Of a stretch of DNA of 64,000 nucleotides, positions 31,975-43,580 are shown piece after piece. The notes beneath the pieces were generated by a model. It was not told where the DNA came from, did not search any database, and saw only the letters and a list, made by a program, of their open reading frames with translations. This DNA is from Primula veris. Its lineage: Eukaryota > Streptophyta > Magnoliopsida > Ericales > Primulaceae. A program made the translations under genes and the position numbers. The DNA lies in contig OY821751.1 of assembly GCA_963682055.1 (NCBI GenBank), forward strand, positions 9,300,001-9,364,000, given 5' to 3'. Numbering within the stretch: position 1 is the first letter of the stretch; each line of letters opens with the position of its first letter.

Positions 31975-34677
31975 ATGAATTACAACTATGGTTATGACAA
32001 CAACCAATGGAATAACAACAATGCGAATTCATCCAGTGGCTCAAACGATGAGCTAACTGATTATTCAGAGCACTTTGAAGTTGATGAATTGACTTGGGAA
32101 ACAAGGGATGAAATGCTTGCTGATCTTGCTGATGTGGCTGGAAATTGAGGTTTCATTCTTACGATTCGTAGGTCTGGAGGGGGTGATGGGAGCAGAACAC
32201 CGTATGTTGATATTGTATGTGATAAATCGGGGGTTTACGAAAAAAAGAAACCATCTTCCGTAAAATCAGGTACAAAGAAAAAAGATTGTCCATTTTTCAT
32301 TAAAGGTTACGTAGTTAATGGTGAATGGATGTGTCACGTAGAAAATGGACAACATAACCACCCACCTCCAACTTACCTCCAAGGGCAAGCACGACGTGCT
32401 CGTTTAACCCAAGATGAAAAAGAAATTGTTAAAACTTTAAGGCAAAGTAGTTTTAAAGTTGGTGCAATATTAGAGGCCATAAAAAATAGAAATCCTGACA
32501 ATGTATCAAACACTAAAACGATACATAATTTTTTGGCCGGACTGAAATTTAAAGAACGAGATGGTAGAAACCCGATACAGGAACTGTTTAATTTGTTGGA
32601 TAGCCATCGCTACACGTTCTACTATAATATGAACCCATCAACCCATTCCCTTGAGAACTTGTTTTTTGCACACCCCGATTCTATAAGGATGTTCAAAGCT
32701 TTTCCTGATGTCTTGTTAATGGATTGTACATATAGAACAAACCGTTTTAATATGTCATTTCTAGAAGTCGTAGGAATGACATCAACGAACCAAACATATT
32801 GTTTAGGTTTCGTTTTCATGAGTGACGAGACAAATGAAAGTTATATATGGGCATTGGAAAAATTTAAAGTTACATTGGAGGGGTGTATACTACCTAGGGT
32901 GTTTGTAACCGACAGGGAAATGGCCTTATCAAATGCTTTATCCGTTGTTTTTCCCTATTCTCATCATATCTTGTGCACTTTTCATATTGCAAAAAATGTT
33001 TTGAAAAACTGCCGTAAAAAGATCCCTGATGAGGAGTGGCAAACGTTTCTAGATGATTGGGGTTTATTGGTTGATTCTGAGTCGATAGAGGAGTACAATC
33101 ATAACCGAACTTATTTCAATTCCTCTTACAAATCGTACCCTGCTGTGATTAAATATGTAGACAAGCTTTTAAATGATTATGCTGAAAAGTTTGTTGCATG
33201 CTATACCAACCATACAACACATCTAGGTAACAGAACTAGCAATCGAGCCGAACAACAACATGCTAAGCTGAAAAGATCCCTTTCCACAAATACTGGCACG
33301 CTTGAAACTGTTTGGGTAGAGGTGAATAGAATTTTAGAAAAACAGTTTGAGGATATTAAGATGAAGTTGGATAAATGCAAGTCTTATTTTCTACATTCTG
33401 AACGAACACCTCTATTTATAAATCTTAGGTCGTATATCACACACTATGCCTTTGATTTATTATTTCAAGAACACAAAAAATGTAGTGGCCAGGCTGATGA
33501 GAATTGTTCTTGCGGTTTCAAATTGTCTCACGGTTTACCTTGTCATCATATTATGAGTGAACATATTTTATTCGGGAAGCCTCTTCCTCTAGAATATATT
33601 CATCCATTCTGGAAAAAATTAGACGTAATTGATGATAATGGGAACACCGATGATTATGGGGTAGAGGGTGATCTAGAAGAGTTTAAAAGTGTTTATGCTA
33701 GGAAAAGTAATGTTGAAAAACGGTGTATGAAAACACAACTCCGAGAGATAACCGTACCAGCCAGAACATCCATCAGTGACCCCGAAGTGAGAGTAAATAG
33801 GGGGAGACCTAGAAAAGGAGACAAATCTAGTAAGAGGGATAAGTCGGGATGGGAGTATGTGGAGGAGGAACAGGGTGCTGGTGCTAGTAGGGACAAGGGC
33901 AAAGGCAAGGCGGATGAAACACCGGAGGTAAGGGTAAACCCAACTAGGAGGCCGCGAAACCAGAACCCTAAACCCACCCCCAATAGGCCAACCTTCCTGT
34001 ACAGTGACCAAATATGGGTCATGTTACATAGTTACATCGAAACGGTTTATGATGTGCGTGGGGATGGTAACTGTGGGTTCCGGGTACTTGCAAATGTGAC
34101 GGGTAAACAGCATGGGGAAGATGATTGGTATGCGGTAAGATGTGAGTTGTTTCAAGAGCTGCAGCAAATGAAAGGTGTTTATTATGAGCTGTTTGAGAAT
34201 ATTGGCTCTGAATCTTACCGGTATGATTATATTTTATCAAGTTTAAATTTTTATCATGCTACAAATCCCGCACCTTCTGACAAATGGATGAGATTTCCGT
34301 CTTATGGGTTTTTAATTGCTTCTCATTACAATATTCCAATTGTATTGTTGTCCTTATGGCAAAATAGTGATGGAGGGGTAAACGTGTGGAACAGTACTTT
34401 TTTACCTCTTTATACTGGTCCGCCTCGGGGAACGACAAATTACATCCCGACTGTAATGGTGTTCGTCAACAGTTGTCACTATGCTCAGGTTATTCCTAAA
34501 GAAGAAGGGATCTTCCCAATGCCAGGAATTATACCACGGTGGGAACAAACACGCACTGAGACACCTGCGCCATGGAAGGAACTTTTTCGACCAAATTTCA
34601 AGTTATATATGGCGCTGGAAAAGAAATCGGGAAAGAAAAAAGCAAATGAAGACGAAGCTATAGACCTAAGTCCATAA
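31975..34677 (+). CDS. MULE transposase fused to an OTU cysteine-protease domain (one in-frame TGA)
   Basis: From ATG 31975 one frame of about 900 codons runs to 34677, broken only by TGA at 32146-32148 (codon 58); ATG 32329 would give 782 codons. Domains: a FAR1/WRKY-GCM1-like DNA-binding part (CPFFIKGYVV, ending with H-N-H near codon 128); a DDE MULE transposase with Asp in LLMDCTYRT (about codon 250), Asp in VFVTDREMAL (313) and Glu in NRAEQQH (426); a SWIM zinc finger C-x-C-x9-C-x-H (511-525); and an AT-hook RGRPRKG (about 608). An OTU domain follows, with GDGNCGFR (Asp 696, Cys 699) and a late His in NSCHYAQV (834). The transposase would cut and insert the element in the nucleus; the OTU domain may remove ubiquitin. 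The TGA probably makes it inactive unless bypassed. Confidence 0.87.
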
Positions 34678-35465
34678 TCAGTTTTTTATTTTTAATTTGA
34701 TGTAAATTACTATTTTTTCCAAGTTGTTATAAATTTATACGATGTAAACAAATGTTTAATAAATTTGTTTTATGAAATTTAGTTCTATGAAATTTTGTTG
34801 TAAATTTTGTTGTAAATTTTGTTTAATAAATTTGTTTTATGAAATTTATAAGTTGATATTCATGTTTGCATATTGATATTCATGTTTTATGAAATTTATA
34901 TAATTTATGATTGTTTCATTCAAGAAAATTGACGATTGACACCAAATTGACGACTTAGTTAATGTTTCATATTGCGTTATACAAGTGTTAATAACAACCC
35001 AAATGTACTTCATAAAAATTGACGATTTAGTTAATGATTCAATAAATATCAACTTATATACTTGACAATAATATAACATGAACAAAAAACATAAAATTTA
35101 TCAAATCAACTTTTTTTGTGTAAATTTGTGTAAATTTTGTGTTTATTTTGAGAGATTGTTAGAATATTGGTAATTTATTTTATGTAAAATTTTAAAAATA
35201 AGTCATTTTGTTTTTTAATTTGAAAAAAACAAAATGCCTTATTTGAAAAAAATATCAACTTATACACTTGAAAAAAATATCAACTTATACACTTGAAAAA
35301 AATATCAAATTATACACTTGAAAAAAATATCAAATTTTAAACATAAGGCATTTTTATGTAAAAAAAAAATCATGTTTAATTTGAAAAAAATATTCAGTAT
35401 TTTAATTTTAATTATTAGAATTTTAATTTTAATTTTTAATTTCAAAAAATCTGTGAAAACACACA
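34678..35465. other. MULE right non-coding region
   Basis: AT-rich 3' region of the transposase gene with short tandem repeats: TGAAATTTATAAGTTGATAT-type units at 34830-34890 and AACTTATACACTTGAAAAAA units at 35240-35330. No gene. Confidence 0.6.
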
Positions 35466-35566
35466 GACCGTAGATTTAATCTACGGTTTATAGTGATTGA
35501 CTGTAAACCGTAGATTAAATCTACGATTTACAGTTAATCACTGTAAACCGTAGATTAAATCTACGG
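35466..35566. repeat. Right TIR palindrome array of the MULE
   Basis: Three copies of the CCGTAGATT-AATCTACGG palindrome, one with a base change (CTACGA), with the same spacing arms as the left end. It lies about 40 bp from the right terminus. Confidence 0.85.
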
Positions 35567-35610
35567 TATATGCGTTTTTAAAAAAATTATGCAGTGTATT
35601 AAGCCGTAGA

Positions 35611-36000
35611 TTAAAAATTGATCTTCTTAAGGCTTTTGATTATGTTAATTGACATTTTACTATGGATGTGTTAGACCTTATGGGTTTTTCCACTCATATT
35701 AGACTTGGGATCTGGCCTGCATATAAACTCCTTATTATATTATGATAAATGGGTGAATGGGGTTTTTTTGAAGGGGCTAAAGGTATAAGGTAAGGTGATC
35801 CTCTTTCCCCCCTATATTTTTGTTCTATGTAAGATTGTCCTTTCCTTATTTTAGAAAAGCATTGCAACTGCAAGGATTTTACTTACCACAAGAACTGCAA
35901 ATGTATCAAACTTACTCATATCAGTTTTGTTGAGGACTTACTCTTATTTTCTAATGGTGATATTAAGTCTATTACTGTTGTTAAGGATACTATTGATACT
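35611..36000 (+). pseudogene. LINE reverse transcriptase, right-hand continuation
   Basis: 35611-35901 repeats 20200-20491 and then continues where the left LINE was cut. It reads through the GDPLSP-type block into CKCIKLTHISFVEDLLLFSN, the L1 RT catalytic block with V-E-D in place of the usual (A/V)DD, and DIKSITVVKDTID. So the catalytic Asp pair is altered. Similarity fades after about 36000. Confidence 0.8.
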
Positions 36001-36418
36001 CGGATTCAGTCACACATATATAGTGTACCATCACCCAAAGAAAAGTGGGTCTAGGATTGCATACAAAATAACTGCTTTTCTTCTTTTCCTGCATTTTTTT
36101 CCAGAAAATTTTCGTTAAAGTTATTTATTTATTGATTTGCTGAAAATTGTAACTATTTTCAACTGGTTGCAAGTAGTGTGAATAAGGTTACTTGCACTTT
36201 CTTGCACCAGTGGCCTATTCAAGGTCTTTGAGCGAATCAACGCGAAAGCCTAAATATACAGACCTGTCCGACTATTCAAGGTTTAAGTTTTTAGAAAATT
36301 ATGGAATTAAAAATAAATTTTCGAGACTCCAGCCATCAGAGCAAGTATTCTATGAATTTTTTGCTGTTTTGAGGATAATTTTTCTGGCTTTGTTCATATA
36401 TATAACAAAGGAAATTTA
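36001..36418. other. Spacer of unknown origin
   Basis: Contains a 75-codon open frame at 36192-36419 without known motifs. No support for a gene. Confidence 0.35.
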
Positions 36419-36610
36419 GGGCTTGTTTAGTTGTTAGCTTTAAGCTTTTCAAGCCAATAAATTGGAAGTTTCCCGAAGTTCAAGAAAAAATGATTTCGTT
36501 TGCTCGGCTTGTTTTCGATTTTCCAAGGAAAAACCTAGCAGCGTAAACCAAATGCAGTCCAAATTGCAGGCACGAATTTCTGAGCTTAAAAGCTGCAACC
36601 AAACATGATC
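36419..36610. mobile_element. Small MITE-like element
   Basis: The left GGGCTTGTTTAGTTG and the right end read inverted, GATCATGTTTGGTTGCAG, resemble the GGGCTTGTTTGGTTGC ends of a common plant hAT-type MITE. A degenerate relative seems present in the CYP72 gene intron at about 38382-38496. Confidence 0.45.
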
Positions 36611-36664
36611 TTTGGAGGAACTGTTACAATATTACATATAAAGGGTTACTACCCGTAAATCATA

Positions 36665-36939
36665 CTCCATCCGTCCATTTTTAAGTGTCCCCCTTATAAA
36701 CTGCTACTTTTTAAGGATATTAAATTACTACACCAATATTGCCCTTGTAAATATTATAATTAAAGTTGATGCGGATAACTTTTTTCCTAATTTTTTTTTT
36801 GTTGTATTTATAAATGGTAAGTATATAAAGGGTAAGAGAGTAAATTTGTTGCATTATAATTACCATATTTAAAACACGGACACTTATTTTGAAACAATCC
36901 AATATAGAATAGTTGATACTTAATTATGGACGGATGGAG
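36665..36939. mobile_element. Stowaway-type MITE
   Basis: CTCCATCCGTCC at 36665 and its inverted complement GGACGGATGGAG ending 36939, flanked by TA on both sides (36663-36664, 36940-36941). Length 275 bp, AT-rich, non-coding: all standard for Stowaway (Tc1/mariner). Confidence 0.88.
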
Positions 36940-36941
36940 TA

Positions 36942-37247
36942 TAAATGTGTAATCACATGAACAATACTCGTGATCATTCCAAAAGGAGTAATCCTATAGT
37001 TATATCTTCCCATGATCATAAATTTAAAAATTTATGAGTTACATAATGTGGTGCATAATCAAATTCAAATTACTATAACAACAAAAGCAAACCCATATTA
37101 TTTTATCACATAAACATTTGTTTATTTTCCACCCTTACGTATTTATACTATTACAATATCCATCAATTTGCACGACCAATATAAACAACTCCTTAATAAA
37201 TATAACATGAGTACAAAAGTTTTACTAAAGATATAAATATGTGGAAT
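36942..37247. other. 3' flank of the CYP72-type gene
   Basis: AT-rich. On the minus strand this should hold the 3' untranslated region and polyadenylation site of the P450 gene; AATAAA-like words occur, but none is decisive. Confidence 0.4.
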
Positions 37248-40194
37248 CTATAATCCGTGTATAATCAAGTGAGCACCATGCTGAGGTTGTAGAAGCGCAG
37301 TAACATGTGGGGCGTGTGTATAACTTGGCGAAAGCTCGAAATGAAACCGTTGCAAAATCATAGCCAAAGCCAATTTCATTTCCATCATAGCAAAATTCTG
37401 CCCGATACATATCCGCGGCCCCCACCCAAATGGAAAATATGAAAACTGATTTTTTGTAGCTTTTGTTATTCCTTCGGAAAATCTCTCTGGGTTGAAATCT
37501 TTTGCATCGTCGCCCCATATTTCTTCGTCTTGATGCAAGAGGATTGTAGGTAAAGATAGAATTACGCCTGCAGGTAGTGATATTTCTCCTAGCTTTGTTT
37601 CTTCGGTTGTTCTTCGTGTCATTATAACTACTTGTGGATATAAACGCATAACCTCATAGAGAATTGAAGTTACCTACAAAAATAAGTAAAAAACGGGACT
37701 AATTGTTTCTGGGATATCGTAGTGCAGTAATATGAATGTGATGTTTTGTCCGTGAGACAATGATAGTGTTTGTTTTTTCTCCGCACATTGGTGTCGATTC
37801 TTGTCTCTGTCATTTTGATTGTGGAATTTCCAATTCTATAGGAATACTACATACTTTCATAACCAAATCTTGACATCAGGAAAAAGCAAAAAGCAAAATT
37901 CTTAATGGTTGCAAGTTCTTACTGTTTTGAGATGATTTAAGCCATCAAAATTTGGCGTTTTCTCCCCAAAAACTTGCAAAATTTCTTCTCTAGCCTTTTC
38001 TTGCCAATTTTGGTGCCAACTCAATAAAATCATTGTCCATGTAAGCACAAATGAGGTAGTCTCTTGTCCAGCAAAATAGAAAAGCTTGCATTCTTCAATA
38101 ACTTCTTTAATACTCATCCCAAGTGACTTGTTGTAACCATGTAACTTAATTTCTTCTGAATTTGATTTCAATAATATGCCTAACAAGTCATCACTTTTAC
38201 CTTCTCCTTTTTCCATTGCCTCTAATTTTTTGTTTATGATACCTATAAGTGTATCTTGTACTTCCATGTAAATTTGTTTCATCCTCTTGTTTCTCTTGGT
38301 TGGCAAAAATCTGCGAATGAAAAGAAGGAAAATGACATTGTGACAAAGAAGCTGGATTCTTCCAGGCTTTTGAAAAATACGGGTTCATTTAGCTTAAATC
38401 TTCTAGCTTTTTAAGCTGGTCAACCAAATGAAGTCCACTTTAAGGCAAAGAAGCAAAATAAAAAAGTTGAGCCCAAAAGTTGTAACCAAACAGGGTCTAT
38501 ACTAAGCATCTCAGCGACTTGAAAATTTCATGAATCATACCTCCATCCAGGAATATAGGTTGTACTAATCGCTTCAATCACGAGCTTCAGTTGTTCTCTT
38601 TGGAGATGAAATATCTTTCTTCCCTCTTCATAATTACTACCAAATGCGGTGCGAGATATAACATCGGTGGTTAAGGTTTCGAAATAAAGTGAAACATCCA
38701 ACTCGCATGAATTTTTTGTAGAAAGTTCGGTACTTATTTTATTTATCATGTCATTACAACTAAGGTACATTGCAGGTAACATGTCCTGTATGATGAAAAA
38801 AAACATACTGAATATTGTGAGCATTATGATACCAAGGGCTTTGCTAGATTACAAAAATAAAATAAAAAATTAGATTGCAGCTTTTCAGCTTGGTTTATTT
38901 GATATTTTGTTCATAAAGGGTATGGGTAAAAAAATCGTTAAGTTTTGGTCTCCTATGGAGGTAAATGCTTAACTTTCTGCAGTTTTAAGGCATTTCCATT
39001 TAATATAATCACAGTTATCAAAGAAACCAAACTACTTTTATTAAGTAATGTATCATACCAAACACCCTGCAATTTCATTTCTTTTTCACAGGATTAGTAG
39101 CATTAAACCTTTCAAAGAACATTTGCCTGAAGAAGTACATAGCATCGGCTTAATTCTATTTCCGTATAGTGCTACATTTCGTGGACACATCAGTAAGTGA
39201 ACTGATTTCTGTTACAGTATCTTTTAATAAACTGATTTCATTTTTTATGGTCATACGACTCATACACTTCACTAAATAATCTTTCAGAGTATTTCACAAA
39301 CCATATTCACTTCTATAACCCGACATTAGATACCGAGTACTAAACATTTTCGCTAGATGAGAGCAAAAAGTTCATACTAACACTTCATAGATTTTAAGTC
39401 TACAATACAAGTTTTTTCCTAATATTATTACCTTTAACTTCTCGATGTGGAAAGCGGGGTTGATGATCTTTCTATGCTTTGCCCACTTCTCAGACTCGTA
39501 AGTTGCAAGTCCAGTGGCTAACAATTCCACCAAAGGATTTGATTCGGGCTTTTTAAATTTCAAATGATTTGTCAAAATTCCCTTTACTAGTTCAGGTTCC
39601 TGAATGTTAACACTAGGAACTGGACCAATCCATTCGAAATGACGTTTTCCTGCAATATCACAATAAGGAGTAATTAAGTGTTTTCTTGTGCTAATTAATT
39701 CAAATTTACTGTTTTAATGGCGCTAAAATCTTCCGCTTCTGTTAGCATGGCCCTTCCAAAAACGTTTTAGCTAAGTTTTTGCCTTTTAAAACACATTTTA
39801 ACACCGCCGCTTTTGAATTATACTACAAAGTACAAACTATATCTGAAACTTAGTATAAGCATAATACTTGTTAATTTATAGAAAGTTAAGTAAATATATA
39901 TGTACCGAAGGTCGCGAGGAAGTGCTGAAGTTGGGGAAGGACACGTGGCAGGATATCATTGGACAGTGGCATGGGTTTAGATTTAGCATCTTCCGTCATT
40001 TTTAAATTTTCTTTGAGGTCTCCAAGTAAAAATTTGTATGGGTTACCATTGAAGCCTTGTTTCCTTAGTATTTTTTCAAGCCTTTTTGGTTTTAACCATA
40101 CCCAGTTTAGTGCTCTATAAAATAACCATGCACATATTAAAACAATAAGAAGACCACAATATAAAACTGGATTGAAGTTGTAGGTCATCTCCAT
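37248..40194 (-). CDS. CYP72A: Cytochrome P450, CYP72 family, apparently intact five-exon gene
   Basis: Exons (minus strand): 40194-39906, 39649-39432, 38785-38541, 38310-37923, 37673-37248. Together they make 1566 bases, exactly 522 codons with the stop, all with gt/ag introns and no internal stop. The 521-residue length fits the family. The start MEMTYNFNP is followed by an N-terminal membrane anchor ([18 protein letters not shown]). Further: [25 protein letters not shown]-helix [12 protein letters not shown], ExxR as [14 protein letters not shown], and heme loop [12 protein letters not shown] with the axial Cys. CYP72 enzymes are ER monooxygenases, with known members in terpenoid, saponin, secologanin and hormone metabolism; the substrate cannot be told. 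The CYP72A subfamily is inferred. It is the only P450 here without a visible lesion. Confidence 0.9.
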
Positions 40195-40344
40195 TACAAG
40201 GAAAAAGAGGCACAAGGAAATAAATACTGTATATTTTTCAAGGAGGACAAGATTTGTTATGGACCTATGTTGGTGAAAATTTCCATTTCTTAAACTTAAA
40301 TAAGCTGGAGATATACTAGTCAACGCTGGAGATATACTAGTCAA

Positions 40345-40541
40345 CTTGAATAATTGAGGTTGTCAAATCATGTTGAAATTTCTCCTTATTACTTTTTGAT
40401 AATTCTTCTGAACAATTTATACTTGGTCACCATAATTTTGGTATTTCAATTAAACTTGAACTAATATATCCTTATCATCCTCATATTTTGGGTAAAAAGT
40501 TCTATTTGGTATTACGGTTTCAATCAAAACATTAACAGTCT
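40345..40541 (-). other. Upstream region of the CYP72-type gene
   Basis: The likely promoter lies here, before the hAT element that starts at 40550. A tandem AGATATACTAGTCAACNNTGG duplication sits at 40311-40345, just upstream of the start. No TATA box can be assigned with confidence. Confidence 0.35.
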
Positions 40542-40549
40542 CTCTAGTC

Positions 40550-41593
40550 CAGAGGCGGATACAGGTAAGGGGTAGGGCTGGGCGAAAAACCGGACCGATA
40601 ACCGAACCGAAAAAGACCGCAAACCGAGAAACCGAAAAAAATTCGGATCGGTTTCGGTTTTCAATAAAATCTAACCGAAAAGGACTGAAACCGAAAAAAC
40701 CCGAAAAAGACCGAAACTGGACCGAAAAAACCCGGTCTGGTTCGGTTCAAAAAATAAAAAGACCGAAACCGAAAAATATGCTCGGTTTCGGTTTTGCTAA
40801 AAACCGAACCGGACCGAACCCAACCCTAGCTAGGGCCATGGGGGATCACATGCCCCTCCAAATTTTCACTCTGTGAAATTACGAATATGCCCCTAAGATA
40901 ATATATAATTAATTAAATATAAAATTTTAGTATATAAACTAAAAAAAAAAAAACTATTCAGTATTTTCTCTCTAAACCAGCATACAGAAGTGACGAATTG
41001 TAAAACTCCCAATGCCTATAATAATAGCACTAATATAAATTTATCTCTCATCTATTTTGCCCATAACATCTCTCCGCCTCACATTTTCTCTTCGTCTATC
41101 TTAAGATCTATTGCGTCATCTAGTAATTTAGCTTTTATTATTCAATTTTTTATTGAAAATATGCTGAAATTTGATAATTTTCTTTAATATTATCAAAAAA
41201 AAAATTTGATTTGTGCAAAGTATATTGTTCAATTGTTTGAATTTTTTATTTATATTAAAAAAAAAATTAAAAATCTAATTTTTAGGATTTTGCAGAGACT
41301 AAACCATAAGATTCATATAAATGTATTGTTGGTGCTATGAGGTTATATGTGGTGATAAAAATCAAATTTATGAATATTTAACAAAAATATTATGAATAAA
41401 TTTATTCTCTTTTTATTTGTAAGCAGTTGTAGATGTAGTGTATTTACATTATTAACTATCTGATTTGTTCGTTTTTTGTGTGTGTATATTATTCGGGTTT
41501 TTTTTGTTCTATATATTTTACTCGATTTAATTATATGATTAATTCATATTGAAATTGTGTCACTCTAAATATAAAATACTGAATCCGCCCATG
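40550..41593. mobile_element. hAT-type element with 8-bp target duplication, carrying a nested insertion
   Basis: CTCTAGTC flanks both ends (40542-40549 and 41594-41601). The ends are CAGAGGCGGATACAG at left and, inverted, CATGGGCGGATTCAG at right. Length about 1044 bp, AT-rich, no transposase frame. The 8-bp duplication and CA-type ends fit hAT. Confidence 0.8.
40574..40830. mobile_element. Nested small element rich in AACCGAAA and CGGTTT repeats
   Basis: It begins TAGGGCTGGGCGAAAAACC and ends GAACCCAACCCTAG, an inverted pair. The interior consists of repeated ACCGAAACCGAAAAA-type units in both senses. No clear target duplication was found. Confidence 0.55.
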
Positions 41594-41601
41594 CTCTAGT
41601 C

Positions 41602-42960
41602 TGAATGAGTAATTGTACTTTGGTCTCCTCTGCTACACGGGTTTTGTACAGTTTAATTGTCTCTACGATACACTTGTTTCGATTTAATACATTTTTTCAG
41701 TTAATTAAGTGTAACATGTAAGAAAAGTAGGACCTAACCAAAATATACGAACAAGCGCATGAAAACAATCCAGAGCGCAACAAGCGGCTCAGACAACCAA
41801 ACAAACCAAAGTTTAATCATGGTAACTAATAACACAAGTCATAGCAAATCAAATAGCTAGACAACGAACATTTACTAAAATCAGAACAATTAATAGACCT
41901 ACAGTAACTGATGTAGCTCACTAGACAAAGTATCCCGTATTATAGCTTAATTTATATCGTGTCTAAACTAGTCTCATATAGAGAAATCATTCCAAGCTCT
42001 CCAAACTAAACCACTCGACAAGATATAGCGGGATAGATCAACTACCGACCTCGTGAAGACCCGTGTTTCGCCTTTATAACATAACCCATTGTTAATCTCA
42101 CCCATCCTATCTCTACGTATCATCTGGCAAAACCATGTCCACCATATGACCTAATTAATTTAATAACTTATACTACTAATATCACTCAATTTTGCTCCCT
42201 TTCCGTGAGTTGTAGATAGCCTAATTTGAAATAAAATCCGAGTTGAAACTATAGCAACGGTTTATAATCAAGCCAAAATAGTAGTCTAGATTCTTTAGAA
42301 TTCTAGATACACTAAGATAAGCTTTTTGGGCAAGTTTCATAATTCTTTGATTTTTAGTTCATGAAAACTATTCAAGCACGTATATAAATAAACTACATGT
42401 GATGAGCAACTACATCATATTTTGATAGATATGTTGAATAAAAAAAGTCCCACGTCAATCTCACAATCCAATCTTTATAAATAAAAAAAATAGTTCGAAC
42501 TCTTTATATTAAAAAAATATCACTCATACTCATCAAAATAAAGTAATAATATTTTATTACAATTTCTTATGTTCTCCATTAATTTACATTGTCACTTTAA
42601 ATTTTAACTTTATTAATAATATTATAATTGTTACAGAAAGCTTATAAAAGAGTTTGAAATTTGACATAAAATATAAATGAATTCTCAAAATCTAAAAATT
42701 ATACTTTTATTCACAAATTTGAAAAGTTTGATAGAGATATTGATGCGGATGCTCTAATGATGTGATTATGCTAGAACACATTGGAGATTATATACTCTTG
42801 TCATTTTCACGAAACCACTATTTGAACATGAATGGGACCTGAATTGCATGCATATACTTTTTTGTAATCATGCGAGATAATGAAATACTATATATAATTG
42901 TTACTTTTTAGTAAAATATGTGAGAAAAGTTTGGATTTTACACAATAAAGATGTTTTGTA
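41602..42960. other. Intergenic, AT-rich
   Basis: No coding similarity. GATGCGGATGCTCTAATG at 42742 resembles the inverted end of MITEs with GAGCATCCGCAT, as also seen at 44406; no full element was delimited. Confidence 0.35.
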
Positions 42961-43580
42961 AGGGGGCTAACCGAGTCCACAACCACCATCCATACTCATA
43001 GTATTAGAAACCCTACTAATTGACGTATAATTTGCATATAAATTTTCAAAATACAAGCTGATAAAACACAAAAATTAGACCCGAATATGTCTATTTGGGT
43101 ACGAATCAACTCACCCTTTATAAAGGGGTATCCAACGCTTGAATGGGCTATCCTAGGCTCTTCTGGGAGAATAAGAGTGGATGTCACTAAAAGGCCAAAC
43201 CCACTTAATTAGGGACCCATGTCTGAAAAACCCCATGAGATGAAGACATATGTCAACATCCTGGAAGACATAATTGCCTATAAATAGCCAAGTATCCCTC
43301 CTAAAAGGAAGACCAGAAAAGAGACCTCAAAAATATAGAGAGAAGGAGAGAAAAGATAAAAACTAGTCAGAGCGTATCACATCAATAGCCTAACCGAGCA
43401 GAGCAGAGAAGCGAGCACCGAAGAAAAGAGAAAGATCACGTTCGGGATCAAACAGTGAATCCGAGCATAAATATAGCAATAGAGTTGTAATCCGAACAGT
43501 GGCAATTGCCGAGCAATAATAAAAATCAAGAAGTGTTAATCGTTTATTGTCGATACATTATAATAATATTGTTGAAAAAC
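42961..43580 (+). repeat. Probable LTR-derived remnant
   Basis: CCTATAAATAGCC at 43278 looks like a core promoter. It is followed by a purine-rich leader, GTTGTAATCCGAACA and AATAATAAAAATC before about 43530, in the pattern of plant gypsy LTR R/U5 regions. No paired LTR, primer site or gag follows, so it may be a truncated or solo LTR. Edges unknown. Confidence 0.4.

Larger units (their letters stand above)
26560..35605 (+). mobile_element. Mutator-like element (MULE), about 9 kb, with PMD gene and transposase-OTU gene
   Basis: Terminal inverted repeats: left GGCTTAATACACTACATAAT (26561) and right, inverted, GGCTTAATACACTGCATAAT (ending 35605). The similarity continues through the ACGCATA and the CCGTAGATTTAATCTACGG palindromes. 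The element interrupts the right-hand LINE copy, and the LINE resumes at 35611. About 16 bp of LINE sequence expected at the joint is missing, and I see no clean 9-bp target duplication. Inside are, in order, a 56-bp tandem array, the PMD gene, CCCTAAA-like repeats, an array of palindromes and the transposase gene. Confidence 0.85.

Noticed and set aside
33673..34022. Two overlapping minus-strand open frames of about 110 codons
   Set aside because: They are shadows of the transposase-OTU reading frame, with no motif of their own.
34846..35085. Minus-strand frame in the MULE 3' region
   Set aside because: AT-rich, repeat-derived, with no motif.
36192..36419. 75-codon frame downstream of the LINE
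   Set aside because: No similarity recognised; probably chance or remnant spacer.
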